NCBI GenBank assembly: GCA_005801395.1
Contig: SYDV01000324.1
Location: 1 to 10,736, forward strand
Length of the DNA stretch: 10,736 bases
Origin: Planctomycetia bacterium
GTDB lineage: Bacteria > Planctomycetota > UBA11346
Reading direction: 5' to 3'
Below the pieces are notes generated by a model. It was not told the DNA's origin, searched no databases, and saw nothing but the letters and a program-made list of their open reading frames with translations. The translations under genes and the position numbers were made by a program. Below, piece by piece: positions 1 to 8,017 of this stretch; position 1 is the stretch's first letter, and each line of letters begins with the position of its first letter.

Positions 1-248
1 TCATCACCTGCATCAGCCGTGGCCATACTGCCTGATGTATCCGTTACTAAAAGTAATGATGGGCGGCGCGTGGTGGCTTGTTCCACTTCCCGGACGGGAT
101 TTGCCAACATCAAAGTCAGCACCAATATGACACCAATACGTAATATCACCAATGCTGACCACGCGCGGTAAGCGACGAAGCACGCCGTCATGGCAATTGC
201 CATGACGCACCACACCATCCACATTGGTAAAATCGGGTCTAACGTCAT
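1..248 (-). CDS. Partial VWA-domain membrane protein (5' end only)
   Basis: Reading down from an ATG at 248 gives 82 open codons that run off the window at position 1, so only the N-terminus is visible. Residues about 7-26 and 31-49 are hydrophobic (AIAMTACFVAY and LRIGVILVLTLML), suggesting two membrane helices. They are followed by a polar stretch and then LLLVTDTSGSM at residues 65-75. DTSGS (70-74) is the metal-binding MIDAS motif (DxSxS) that opens a von Willebrand factor A domain. The ATG shares bases with the TGA of the upstream BatA-like gene (ATGA), so translation is probably coupled and this is the fourth gene of the MoxR operon. In PVC genomes this position is often held by a large VWA protein with a glutamine-amidotransferase-like C-terminal domain. 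That is inference, because the C-terminus is outside the window. Confidence 0.85.
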   Translation of the reverse strand, partial: MTLDPILPMWMVWCVMAIAMTACFVAYRAWSALVILRIGVILVLTLMLANPVREVEQATTRRPSLLLVTDTSGSMATADAGD

Positions 249-2197
249 GCGTTACGCCTACGCACGCCACCAGCGATTACGGATTCGCACGCAAATAATA
301 ATAATGCGATAAGTAATAACCACGGCCACAGTGGAACCGTACTGGCCAACGATATAGCGGCTTCCGCCGTCGCACCATCCGTGTTGGTCGGCATGGGCAC
401 CTGACGTACATCACCTTCACTACTGGGAATTGCCACGGCGACGACATCGTTACCGCCGCGATACCAACCTGGTTGATTAAGCAGACAAGCGCCTTCCACG
501 ACCTCGATAATTCCGCCACCGTCTTTCACCATTGGCACCGCACTGGGCATAGAAAAACCACAGGGTACGGAACATTCATCGCGTCGACGTGGTTGTAATA
601 CCTGTCCCATCCGTGCCATGATCAAAGGAAGGATTTCCAATGCCGCCATATTCGTATCGGTATCGGCGGGGCTCATATTAATTATAATCCAACGACCTGA
701 ACCCACACGCCGTTCAGCCATGGCAATACTACCATCTTCCCACGCCATCAATTTAGTAGCCCCAGGGGCCAACGTCGCTGGACGATAACGCTGCGCGTCG
801 ATTTGCTGCAATAACGGCTCACGTCCGGCTAAATCAATTAATAACGGATGAGCCGTTAATACTTCATGTATACCAATACCACGCGGACGTTGGCTTAAAT
901 CCACCGGCGGTAATACCGACAAAGGCGACTCTAATCCATCTAAGGCTAACGTTAATGCCGCGTCAGCATCGCTGACAATAAATTGAACTAAAGCACCACC
1001 ACCTAATAAATGTCCGGCCACTGCCCGCGCATCGCCTAACATCTGCAAGCCAACCGTTAATACCACGGCGTCATGAGCGCGAGCGGCTAATTGTGGCAAA
1101 AAACGTAATTGATCACTACGTACCACCGTCGGAATTAAACCAGCAGCGGTTAACCCCGCGATCACTGGTTTTAATGAACCTTCGATCCGTTTATCCGATT
1201 CATCTGTATAAACACGAACTGGTAATGCTTCGCGCACCATCACCACACCCACACGACGATCATCAGCAGGAAGGGAATCCTGGACGTTGGCACCACGAGC
1301 AATAATTGCCACCTCAACCGTTTGCAGTCCCGTTCGCTGAGGCGTAAAAGATTGCGCCAAAATCACCGATTCACCCGCTGGAATCGTGACTTCCTGCGAA
1401 CGACGATCGACGCCCATGCTGATGACCACCGTCAATGTCGCAGGCAGAACAGCATAATTACCAATATCGGTTTGAATCACACATGAACGTCCAGCCACTG
1501 CCACGCCTGGTTCTAGGGCGATGGATTTAATCACCTGATTATCATGGCCACCACCGGCATTAATGACCTGGAATCCAATACCTTCGGGCATCGCCTGCGG
1601 ATCAATTCCGGCCATAGTACCACGACTTGCATCACTTATTAAGTGTATGTCACCATGGTTGTCCAATGCTCCGATTGCTAAGGCCAAGGCTTGGTCATTG
1701 GTACTCACACCCCACCCTGGGGACGAATTCGCTAACAATGAACGCATGGGCCCACGGTCGATGGTCGGCACTAAACCTGAACGCTCGATGGTTTGCCCAG
1801 CAATCAATAATAAGACGGGCCGATCATGTAATTCTTCGCTAAGCCGAGCCGCCGTCGCTACCGCGCGGTCCCACACCAACGCACCGGCGTCACGTTGCTG
1901 CATGGATGCCGATGCATCAAGAATAAGCACCACTGGGCGACCAGCTGCCCCGTGATTTCCCGTCCAATACAAACCCGCCAACGTTAAAACTAATAAAATT
2001 AAAGCCAGCACACGCAACAACAGCACCAACAGATCACGCAACCGCTGCAAGCGTGCTTGTCCGGCATGGGCGCGGCGCAAAAAAGCTAATGCGGGAAAAG
2101 ATTTTCGTTGTGCTGCTCGGCTGGTCAGCAAGTGAATCATGACCGGCAACCCAGCAAATAATAATGCCGCTAATGCAGCTGGCGCAAGAAAGCCCAT
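245..2197 (-). CDS. BatA-like double-anchor VWA membrane protein
   Basis: This is a 650-residue protein. The N-terminus (MGFLAPAALAALLFAGLPVM) followed by a basic LLTSRAAQRKSFPALAFL segment and a second long hydrophobic helix (about 56-78) matches the BatA/aerotolerance-regulator N-terminal double-membrane-anchor domain. Directly after the helix, VVLILDASASM (89-99) supplies the MIDAS motif DASAS of a VWA domain, and a later HLISDASRG fits the third metal-binding loop. A long middle region with beta-rich character follows. The C-terminus has one more hydrophobic helix (about 623-643, PLWPWLLLIALLLFACES) ending in a basic VRRRNA tail. The soluble part therefore probably lies outside the cytoplasm between anchors. 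Bat proteins work with MoxR ATPases in envelope stress tolerance or maturation of other proteins. The gene starts 5 nt after the DUF58 stop and its TGA overlaps the next ATG. Confidence 0.88.
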   Translation of the reverse strand: MGFLAPAALAALLFAGLPVMIHLLTSRAAQRKSFPALAFLRRAHAGQARLQRLRDLLVLLLRVLALILLVLTLAGLYWTGNHGAAGRPVVLILDASASMQQRDAGALVWDRAVATAARLSEELHDRPVLLLIAGQTIERSGLVPTIDRGPMRSLLANSSPGWGVSTNDQALALAIGALDNHGDIHLISDASRGTMAGIDPQAMPEGIGFQVINAGGGHDNQVIKSIALEPGVAVAGRSCVIQTDIGNYAVLPATLTVVISMGVDRRSQEVTIPAGESVILAQSFTPQRTGLQTVEVAIIARGANVQDSLPADDRRVGVVMVREALPVRVYTDESDKRIEGSLKPVIAGLTAAGLIPTVVRSDQLRFLPQLAARAHDAVVLTVGLQMLGDARAVAGHLLGGGALVQFIVSDADAALTLALDGLESPLSVLPPVDLSQRPRGIGIHEVLTAHPLLIDLAGREPLLQQIDAQRYRPATLAPGATKLMAWEDGSIAMAERRVGSGRWIIINMSPADTDTNMAALEILPLIMARMGQVLQPRRRDECSVPCGFSMPSAVPMVKDGGGIIEVVEGACLLNQPGWYRGGNDVVAVAIPSSEGDVRQVPMPTNTDGATAEAAISLASTVPLWPWLLLIALLLFACESVIAGGVRRRNA

Positions 2198-2202
2198 GGC
2201 AA

Positions 2203-3114
2203 TTACCGCCGCCGCCGACGTTCAAGCCAATGACCTAGCACGTGCACCACATTATCATCCGTACACCAGTGCTGAACATCGACGCCAGCAGCTTGCAATA
2301 CGGTTTGACAGCGCTCCATATGAATGGCCATTTCTGCGTCGTAGCTGGCCTTCGCCAATGAAGCATCGCAGGAAACCGTTTTAACCACGCCTTCTGGATC
2401 ATCTAAAATAACGCGGCCCCATTCCGCGGGCAGATCAATTTCGCTGCGATCCAAAATCTGCAGCACCGCCACATCATGGCCGCGCGCCATCGCCGTCGCC
2501 GCGGCCTCTGCGACAGGTTCAATTTCACACAATAAATCACTAATTACGACCACCAACATGCGCTGAGTTAAGGACTGAACGGCCCCCATTAATACCTGTG
2601 CGACATCAAAATGACCCACACTGGGAGTTGACGTTAATGCCGTACATAACGGCAACGCACCGGCTGAACCAAGCGCTGAGGTCTGTTTATCGCCCATGAT
2701 CACCCGCACCGCATCACCTTGATCCAGAGCCAATAATCCCATGGCCGCTCCGGTTAATCGTGCGTGTTCTTCTTTGCTTGGCTTACCATAGGCCATACTG
2801 GCAGAGGTATCGACAATTAATGCTAACGGTAATTGCCGATCATCATGATGACGTTTAATTAATAAACGATCCGTGCGCGCAAATGCTCGCCAATCAATCG
2901 CTCGTAATTCATCCCCAGCCTGGTACGGACGATGTTCAGCAAAATCGATGGATGAGCCATGAAACGGCGAACGATGGCGACCAGCGTATAAACCCTCCAA
3001 CACGCGACGGGCGACTAATTCCAAACCACTACTACGACCCAAGCGCGGCGTGGATAATGCCAACGCCGTTGCCGGATCAGAACGCACCGAACGTCGTTTT
3101 TCGCGCATAGTCAC
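2203..3114 (-). CDS. DUF58 domain protein (MoxR partner)
   Basis: This is a 303-residue soluble protein. Residues 61-92 carry the DUF58 signature (HRPYQAGDELRAIDWRAFAR, then TDRLLIKRHHDD). It is followed at 99-107 by LIVDTSASM, a VWA-like MIDAS motif, and by VVVISDLL further on. DUF58 proteins are almost always encoded next to MoxR ATPases and are thought to act as adaptor or substrate partners; their chemistry is not known. The start is a GTG at 3114 that overlaps the MoxR stop codon as GTGA. An ATG two codons downstream (3108) is an alternative start. No convincing Shine-Dalgarno precedes either one, which fits translational coupling. The C-terminus is basic (WLERRRRR) and the stop is TAA. 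Confidence 0.93.
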   Translation of the reverse strand: MTMREKRRSVRSDPATALALSTPRLGRSSGLELVARRVLEGLYAGRHRSPFHGSSIDFAEHRPYQAGDELRAIDWRAFARTDRLLIKRHHDDRQLPLALIVDTSASMAYGKPSKEEHARLTGAAMGLLALDQGDAVRVIMGDKQTSALGSAGALPLCTALTSTPSVGHFDVAQVLMGAVQSLTQRMLVVVISDLLCEIEPVAEAAATAMARGHDVAVLQILDRSEIDLPAEWGRVILDDPEGVVKTVSCDASLAKASYDAEMAIHMERCQTVLQAAGVDVQHWCTDDNVVHVLGHWLERRRRR

Positions 3115-4127
3115 GGCTTGGTATTTTTAAGCACCGCTGCCACTAAGGAGGCACTCGTCGTGCCTTTGCCCAACGCCTGAAAAGTCGGCACTAAACGATG
3201 CGCTAATACCCATTGCGCCACCGCCGCTATTTCATCACATCCCACTGCCGCACGACCATGCAAGGCTGCATGTGCTCGCGCCGCGGCAATTAAATGCTGC
3301 GTCGCACGCGGACCACAACCCCAAGCAATATGAGTTTTCACCCAGGGTTCATTTTCCGCATCCGGTCGCGTACCGCGCACTAAACGCACGGCATAATCCA
3401 CTGCGACGGGCGGCACTGGAATCGTCGCAATCAGGCGAGCGAATTCACTAAATCGTTCCATAGCGAGAATCGGCTCGACACCTGCACGGTCGTTCGTATC
3501 AAGTAATGCAATCGCACGTTCTTCATCCGCGTTTGGATAACCCACTTGAATTGATACTAAAAAACGATCCAGCTGCGCTTCCGGCAAACGATAGGTGCCC
3601 TCTTGTTCAATCGGATTTTGCGTCGCGAGCACAAAAAATGGTTTAGGTAAATGATGCGTTACACCACCCGCCGTGACCATACCTTCTTGCATCGCTTCTA
3701 ATAATGCCGCCTGGGTTTTAGGCGTCGTACGATTAATTTCATCCGCTAAAACTAAATTTGCGAATATTGGACCAGAAACAAAGGTGAAATGACGCGTGCC
3801 GCTGACTTTATCTTCACGCAACACTTCCGTTCCGGTAATATCTGACGGCATTAAATCAGGTGTAAATTGAATACGTTTAAAACTCCAACCGAGAGCTTCT
3901 GCCAACGTTCGCACCAGTAACGTTTTCGCCACCCCAGGTGGACCAATGAGCAACGCATGCCCACGAGCAAAAACCGCCGTCAGCAAAGCATCAACCGTCT
4001 GAGTTTGCCCCACGATCCGAGCGCCAATGGAAGCCAGCAAACGCGTTCGCACATCAGCGAGCTCGCTCAGCCAGGCCGTTTCCGAAAACGCATGAGATTG
4101 CGCTAATTGAGGTTGTTGCTCTGCCAC
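3111..4127 (-). CDS. moxR: MoxR-family AAA+ ATPase
   Basis: This is a 338-residue ATPase of the MoxR class. Walker A is GPPGVAKT (62-69), Walker B is LVLADE (125-130) followed by INRTTPKTQAALLEAMQEG, sensor 1 is LATQNPIEQEGTY (167-179), and LPEAQLDRF (181-189) is the usual following motif. MoxR ATPases act as chaperones that assemble or activate metal-dependent or membrane complexes, working with the DUF58 and VWA proteins encoded beside them. The start is GTG at 4127, preceded six bases upstream by GGGGG (minus strand, 4138-4134), the best ribosome-binding candidate. This is the first gene of the minus-strand operon. Its promoter must lie in the repeat-bearing region shared with lhgO, but no clear -35/-10 pair was found. 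The symbol names the family and does not imply orthology to the methanol-oxidation gene. Confidence 0.95.
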   Translation of the reverse strand: MAEQQPQLAQSHAFSETAWLSELADVRTRLLASIGARIVGQTQTVDALLTAVFARGHALLIGPPGVAKTLLVRTLAEALGWSFKRIQFTPDLMPSDITGTEVLREDKVSGTRHFTFVSGPIFANLVLADEINRTTPKTQAALLEAMQEGMVTAGGVTHHLPKPFFVLATQNPIEQEGTYRLPEAQLDRFLVSIQVGYPNADEERAIALLDTNDRAGVEPILAMERFSEFARLIATIPVPPVAVDYAVRLVRGTRPDAENEPWVKTHIAWGCGPRATQHLIAAARAHAALHGRAAVGCDEIAAVAQWVLAHRLVPTFQALGKGTTSASLVAAVLKNTKP

Positions 4128-4188
4128 GATTCACCCCCGCGCCGTGATGGTCTATTGGGGGGGAAGAGTGCAAGATGGATCTGTCGGG

Positions 4189-4240
4189 GGAGTCCATCGG
4201 AGTTCATCAGATTCCATCAGAGTCCGGAAGTCCGGAAGTC
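4189..4240 (+). repeat. Tandem degenerate 8-10 bp units, left arm
   Basis: After an AGTC ending at 4194, consecutive units are CATCGGAGTT, CATCAGATTC, CATCAGAGTC, CGGAAGTC and CGGAAGTC. Each is a C-initial unit ending in AGTC or a near variant. They mix two lengths, 10 bp (CATCAGAGTC type) and 8 bp (CGGAAGTC type). The same unit types occur in reverse complement in the right arm. Confidence 0.8.
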
Positions 4241-4360
4241 TTGCCCGATCGGGTGACTTTTAGTTTATGAGTGGCGTAAATTGTAACTGCAGAATGGCGG
4301 GGCCACTTACGCCCTAAATGAATGGCGTTATTTTGTAATAGTCTATTGGGTCCAGCATTT

Positions 4361-4372
4361 TTGCAGCTGCAA
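4361..4372. repeat. 12-bp perfect palindrome TTGCAGCTGCAA
   Basis: TTGCAGCTGCAA is its own reverse complement and lies in the middle of the divergent promoter region, just before an AT-rich AATATTAT. Its position suits a dimeric regulator binding site, but no regulator is known and a 12-bp palindrome can arise by chance. Confidence 0.35.
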
Positions 4373-4412
4373 TATTATCATTCCTCGAATCACTAAAACT
4401 TAGAACACGCAA

Positions 4413-4459
4413 GACTTCCGGACTTTCGCACTTCCGGACTTCTGGACTCTGATGGACTT
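4413..4459 (-). repeat. Tandem degenerate 8-10 bp units, right arm
   Basis: On the plus strand the units read GACTTCCG, GACTTTCG, CACTTCCG, GACTTCTG, GACTCTGATG and GACTTCC. These are the reverse complements of the left-arm unit types, including the 10-bp CATCAGAGTC form. The unit number and order differ slightly from the left arm, as expected if units expand or contract by slippage. Confidence 0.8.
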
Positions 4460-4481
4460 CCCAATAGACAATCCCCTCCCC

Positions 4482-4508
4482 ATGCAAACCATGTCAGACC
4501 ATGGCTGA
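4482..4508 (+). other. Possible 8-codon leader ORF overlapping the lhgO start
   Basis: ATG at 4482 opens an 8-codon frame (MQTMSDHG) ending in TGA at 4506-4508, with a second in-frame ATG at 4491. It is out of frame with lhgO and covers the lhgO ATG at 4501. There is no good Shine-Dalgarno for either start. It may be chance; if translated it would compete with or couple to lhgO initiation. Confidence 0.25.
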
Positions 4509-5712
4509 CTACATCATCATAGGTGCTGGCATTATCGGGTTAACCGTAGCGCTTGAAATAAAGCGGCGCTTCGCCAAAGCCACGGTCGTCGTATTAGAAA
4601 AAGAAGACGAGGTCGGCCAACATGCTTCTGGTCGCAATAGTGGTGTTATTCATGCAGGATTTTATTATTCCGCTGACAGTTTGAAGGCTCGTTTCTGTCG
4701 TGATGGGAACCAGACCATGCGCGAATATTGTCGCAAACGGCAAGTGCCCATGTTTATGTGTGGCAAATTGGTTGTCGCACAAAACGCGGAAGAGTTACCT
4801 GGCTTAGATGAACTCTTTAAACGCGGCGTGGCGAATGATGTCATTGTAAAAATGTTATCCGCCGCTGACGCACGGCGCATTGAGCCACGTGTACTTACGC
4901 ATGAACGCGCTTTATGGTCACCGACCACCGCTTCAGCTGATCCGGCAAAGTTAATCAACACGTTAGCACGTGATGCCCGTGATGCCGGTATCCAGATCCA
5001 AACGCAAACGACTTATCTTGCCGGGCAACCCGGCGAAGTCATCACGACGAATGGTCGCATTGAAGCTCGTTACGTCATTAATTGTAGCGGATTATACGCC
5101 GATAAAATCGCACGTAATTTTGGTTTCTGTTCGCGCTATACCATTTTGCCGTTTAAAGGCATTTATCGTTACAGCGATGAAAAACCATTTTCCCTGCGCA
5201 CCCATATTTATCCGGTGCCCAATTTAAAATTCCCCTTTCTTGGTGTTCATTACACCGTCACGGTTGATGGGAAAAGCAAAATTGGACCAACCGCAATTCC
5301 CGCATTTTGGCGCGAGCAATACGGATTGATCGAGAACTTTTCCCTAACCGAGTTAGTCGACATTGCCGTACGTGAAGCAAGCTTAATGATTTCTGCCGGT
5401 TTCGATTTTCGTGGTCTCGCGCGGTTAGAAATGAAGAAATTTTCATCTTCTTTCTTAGTCGCTGAAGCCGCACGATTAATTACCGGCGTACAACACGAAG
5501 ATTACACTCACTGGGGCCGTCCAGGCATCCGCGCCCAATTATTAGACCTAGAAAAGCGCACCTTAGTGATGGACTTCGTCATCGAAGGCGATCGCTCGTC
5601 CCTGCATGTGTTAAACGCCGTTTCTCCTGCGTGGACCTGCTCCATGCCGTTTGCGAAACACGTCGTTGACCAAGTCGTGCGTTTACGGGATGGCGCGAGC
5701 ACGACTAACTAA
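4501..5712 (+). CDS. lhgO: L-2-hydroxyglutarate oxidase (FAD-dependent)
   Basis: This is a 403-residue FAD-dependent oxidoreductase of the DAO superfamily, close to the usual length for LhgO. The N-terminal Rossmann motif YIIIGAGIIGLTVALE (GxGxxG at 8-13) and the acidic residue after beta-2 (VVVLEKE, about 30-35) bind the ADP part of FAD. HASGRNSGVIHAGFYY (41-56) is the strongly conserved L2HGDH/LhgO block, and HIYPVPNLKFPFLGVHYT and the C-terminal SPAWTCSMPFA also fit that family. The enzyme oxidises L-2-hydroxyglutarate to 2-oxoglutarate and typically passes electrons to membrane quinone, clearing a by-product of central metabolism or feeding lysine/glutarate breakdown. The gene is single, divergent from moxR, with no visible partner. 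The start is the first ATG of the frame; no strong ribosome-binding site precedes it. A related glycerol-3-phosphate-type oxidase is possible but less likely. Confidence 0.88.
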   Translation: MADYIIIGAGIIGLTVALEIKRRFAKATVVVLEKEDEVGQHASGRNSGVIHAGFYYSADSLKARFCRDGNQTMREYCRKRQVPMFMCGKLVVAQNAEELPGLDELFKRGVANDVIVKMLSAADARRIEPRVLTHERALWSPTTASADPAKLINTLARDARDAGIQIQTQTTYLAGQPGEVITTNGRIEARYVINCSGLYADKIARNFGFCSRYTILPFKGIYRYSDEKPFSLRTHIYPVPNLKFPFLGVHYTVTVDGKSKIGPTAIPAFWREQYGLIENFSLTELVDIAVREASLMISAGFDFRGLARLEMKKFSSSFLVAEAARLITGVQHEDYTHWGRPGIRAQLLDLEKRTLVMDFVIEGDRSSLHVLNAVSPAWTCSMPFAKHVVDQVVRLRDGASTTN

Positions 5713-5730
5713 AGCGATCATCAGATTTTA

Positions 5731-5742
5731 GGCTGAACAGCC
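5731..5742. repeat. Small hairpin after lhgO
   Basis: GGCTG-AA-CAGCC forms a 5-bp stem with a 2-base loop, 19 bp after the lhgO stop. There is no T-tract on either strand, so it is a weak terminator candidate at best. Confidence 0.25.
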
Positions 5743-5810
5743 ACATAGTGCAGAATTGACCTGTAATTAGTTGCTTTTCATCCCCCTTTTACACATTTCA
5801 ACTGATCAAT

Positions 5811-7298
5811 ATGAAAAATAAACTACACCACTACGGCTTATCCTTGTTCACAACATGCTTGGCGCTTCTTGGCTTCATGGCTTCTGTTCATACAGCGGAC
5901 AAGAAACCCAACATCATTCATATTGTCGCGGATGATCTCGGCTGGAAAGATGTAGGATTTAATGGCTGCATCGACATCAAAACACCAAATATTGACGCAC
6001 TGGCTAAGGGCGGAGCGAAATTCTCCCAGTTTTATGTGCAACCCATGTGCACACCAACGCGTGCAGCCTTAATGACTGGCCGTTATCCCTTTCGTTATGG
6101 TCTGCAGACTATTGTTATTCCAGGCCCAGCGGGCTACGGACTCGACACCAGCGAACATCTGATGCCGCAATGTCTCAAGGACGCTGGCTATACCACTGCC
6201 ATTATTGGCAAATGGCATCTGGGCCATGCGGACATCAAATATTGGCCTAAACAACGCGGCTTTGATTACCAGTATGGTGCAATGATTGGCGAATTGGATT
6301 ATTACACCCACAGCGACGCCGGCGTACTTGATTGGTTCCGCAATAATAAACCGGTGGATGAGAAGGGCTATACGACCCAACTCCTTGGCAATGATGCGGT
6401 AAAATACATCAATCAGCAAAGCTCGAATAAACCGTTTTATCTTTACCTGACATTCAATGCGCCGCACACTCCGTATCAGGCACCACAAGACTACGTTGAC
6501 CGCTATCAAAATATTCAAGCTCTCACTCGCCGTACTTACGCCGGTATGGTCAACTGCCTTGATGACGAAATTGGCCGCGTGATTGCTGAGCTTGAAAAAA
6601 AAGGTCTGCGTAACAATACATTGATCTTATTTCACAGCGACAACGGCGGCACGCGCAACGCGATGTTTGCCGGACAAATGGCGGATTTATCTAAAACAAT
6701 AATTCCGTGCGACAACGGCCCATACCGGGACGGAAAGGGTTCGCTCTTTGAAGGTGGTTGCCGCGTCGCGGCCTGCGCCAATTAGCCAGGTATAATTAAA
6801 CCACAAACCGTAGATGGCATTATTCACGCGGTAGACCTCTACCCCACGCTCGCCACGCTCGCCGGTGCTTCGACCGCCAAATGCAAACCGCTCGATGGCG
6901 TCAATGTTTGGGACACCATTGCCGAAGGCAAAACTTCACCCCGCAATGAAGTGATTTATAACGTCGAACCATTTCGCGGCGCGATACGTCAGGGCGATTG
7001 GAAATTAATCTGGCGAACATTGATTCCCACCAGCGTTGACCTCTACAACCTCGCCCAGGACCCTTACGAAAAAAACAACGTTGCCGCCGAACATCCCGAT
7101 AAGGTCGCTACCATGCAAACGCGCCTGAATGATTTGGGTAAGGAATCCGCAAAGGCACTCGCACTAATTTACGTCACCAGCGTGGGACTCGCACACGGCA
7201 AACCACTCATAGGGTCAGAAGACGGCCAAACTCAAGCCAAGCCTGAAAGTCACGGTCACTCTATTACTGACGAAGGCGTCGGTGAGAACGATAAATGA
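5811..7298 (+). pseudogene. Secreted family S1 sulfatase interrupted by an in-frame amber codon
   Basis: The frame encodes 495 codons with one TAG at codon 325. The N-terminus is a signal peptide (MKNKLHHYGLSLFTTCLALL, then GFMASVHTA) followed by KPNIIHIVADDLGW, whose Asp pair binds calcium. CTPTRAALMTGR (80-91) is the sulfatase signature, in which Cys80 would become formylglycine. GKWHLG (133-138), NAPHTP (216-221), SDNGG (276-280) and GKGSLFEGG (308-316) supply the other active-site residues. After the stop the same frame continues with PGIIKPQTVDGIIHAVDLYP, then RGAIRQGDWKLIW and DLYNLAQDPYEKNNVA, the normal C-terminal sulfatase subdomain, ending in TGA at 7296-7298. Relatives have a Trp at this point (ANWPG-type), so TGG to TAG is the simplest change. 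The truncated 324-residue product keeps the catalytic residues but lacks about 170 C-terminal residues. Substrate subfamily is not determinable. No clear Shine-Dalgarno precedes the ATG. Confidence 0.9.
6783..6785 (+). other. In-frame TAG within sulfatase
   Basis: The codons read gcc aat TAG cca ggt (A N stop P G). Reading frame and homology are continuous on both sides, so this is a point nonsense change and not a frameshift. TAG differs from the expected TGG (Trp) by one G-to-A change. Other Trp codons of this gene (in GWKDV, GKWHLG, NVWDT and GDWKLIW) are normal TGG. Confidence 0.9.
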
Positions 7299-7723
7299 GA
7301 AACCAATAAGCACGGTTGAACAAAGGTCGAAATGTATATCTTCCTTACGATTAATAAAAGCAAATTGCAATCAATTAGAATTACGGCGTCAAATTAATCA
7401 CGATAAAAATAATGGTGGCAGATTGCCCTGGGGATTTATTCGACGGGTCGGATGCGTTTTCATTCTCAGAATGATCTGCATGTGCGCCGCCGCCTTCATG
7501 GCTATATATTTTCACTTGGAATATTCACACTGATGACACCGAAGGAAATCGTTATGGAATTGTTAACAACGATCAAAGTTCAGCCACGAAACAAGTCAGC
7601 GGCACATCCAAAAAATATTTCCGCGCAAGCGTTCGCACCCTATTAACCGCCATGCCGAAATTAGGTAGATTTGGTGCTACCGGTGGTGAACAAATGTCGG
7701 GTGATTCCCGCGCCAAAGTAAAA

Positions 7724-7726
7724 TAG
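7724..7726 (+). other. In-frame TAG in hydrolase-like pseudogene (first)
   Basis: The codons read aaa gta aaa TAG ttg gct gat (K V K stop L A D). Protein-like sequence continues on both sides in one frame. A Trp (K-W-L-x-D/E-TYG pattern) would fit; Gln from CAG is also one base away. Confidence 0.7.
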
Positions 7727-8017
7727 TTGGCTGATACCTACGGCGCAGGCATGACCGATATTGTTGTTGGTTATACCGTTACCGTACCGAACGGCACGAA
7801 AAACGCAGTTCCGCCAAATGCATCACGTCCTCTGCGTTTATTTGTCCGCTCACATCAGGTCAATATCACCGACATGGATGCTATCTTTGGACCTGTGTAT
7901 TTAAAAAATTATACCGTCAATTCTAGTTATAAATATTCCATCGCTCATTCTTACAGCACCACCAAACCTGAATGCTATACTGGTACCATGGGCGATCTCG
8001 CCGACGGGAAACGCACC

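Larger units (their letters stand above)
4150..4469. repeat. Long imperfect inverted repeat with GTCTATTGGG ends (MITE-like)
   Basis: The outer ends are GTCTATTGGG (4150-4159) and its exact reverse complement CCCAATAGAC (4460-4469). The inner ends of the arms also match: CGGAAGTCTTGC (4233-4244) against GCAAGACTTCCG (4409-4420). The arms differ in length because the left arm has about 35 extra bases after its end motif. Between the arms lies a core of about 164 bp. A third GTCTATTGGG sits inside at 4341-4350 in the left-arm orientation. No transposase is present and I see no clear target-site duplication. The structure could be a non-autonomous mobile element, an intergenic repeat family, or a transcribed stem-loop; the sequence alone does not decide. 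Confidence 0.75.
4128..4500. other. Divergent intergenic region between moxR and lhgO
   Basis: This is 373 bp without a long ORF. Nearly all of it is taken up by an inverted-repeat structure (4150-4469) described separately. The centre holds a broken inverted repeat, GGCGTAA (4273-4279) with TTACGCC (4307-4313); overlapping AGTGGC (4270-4275) and GCCACT (4302-4307); and a 12-bp perfect palindrome. Both divergent promoters must lie here, but I could not identify a convincing -35/-10 pair on either strand. Confidence 0.8.

Noticed and set aside
13..270. Minus-strand 85-codon ORF
   Set aside because: It lies in a different frame over the VWA-protein start, whose TM helices and DTSGSM motif make it the real gene.
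1563..1955. Plus-strand 130-codon ORF
   Set aside because: It is antisense to the BatA-like coding region, has no recognisable domain and no ribosome-binding site.
4189..4459. CRISPR-like array
   Set aside because: Units are only 8-10 bp, contiguous without spacers and mirrored in two arms; there are no cas genes.
5756..5761. TTGACC as a -35 box for the sulfatase
   Set aside because: No acceptable -10 box lies 16-18 bp downstream.
6069..6518. Minus-strand 149-codon ORF
   Set aside because: It is antisense to the conserved sulfatase core; the sulfatase motifs explain the open frame.
6783..6785. Pyrrolysine insertion at TAG
   Set aside because: Known pyrrolysine sites are mainly in methylamine methyltransferases; no Pyl machinery is visible, and a Trp-to-stop change explains the site more simply.
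7282..7646. Two overlapping plus-strand ORFs (7282-7533 and 7452-7646) as separate genes
   Set aside because: Neither resembles a known protein; they probably reflect scrambled frames at the start of the broken hydrolase-like gene.
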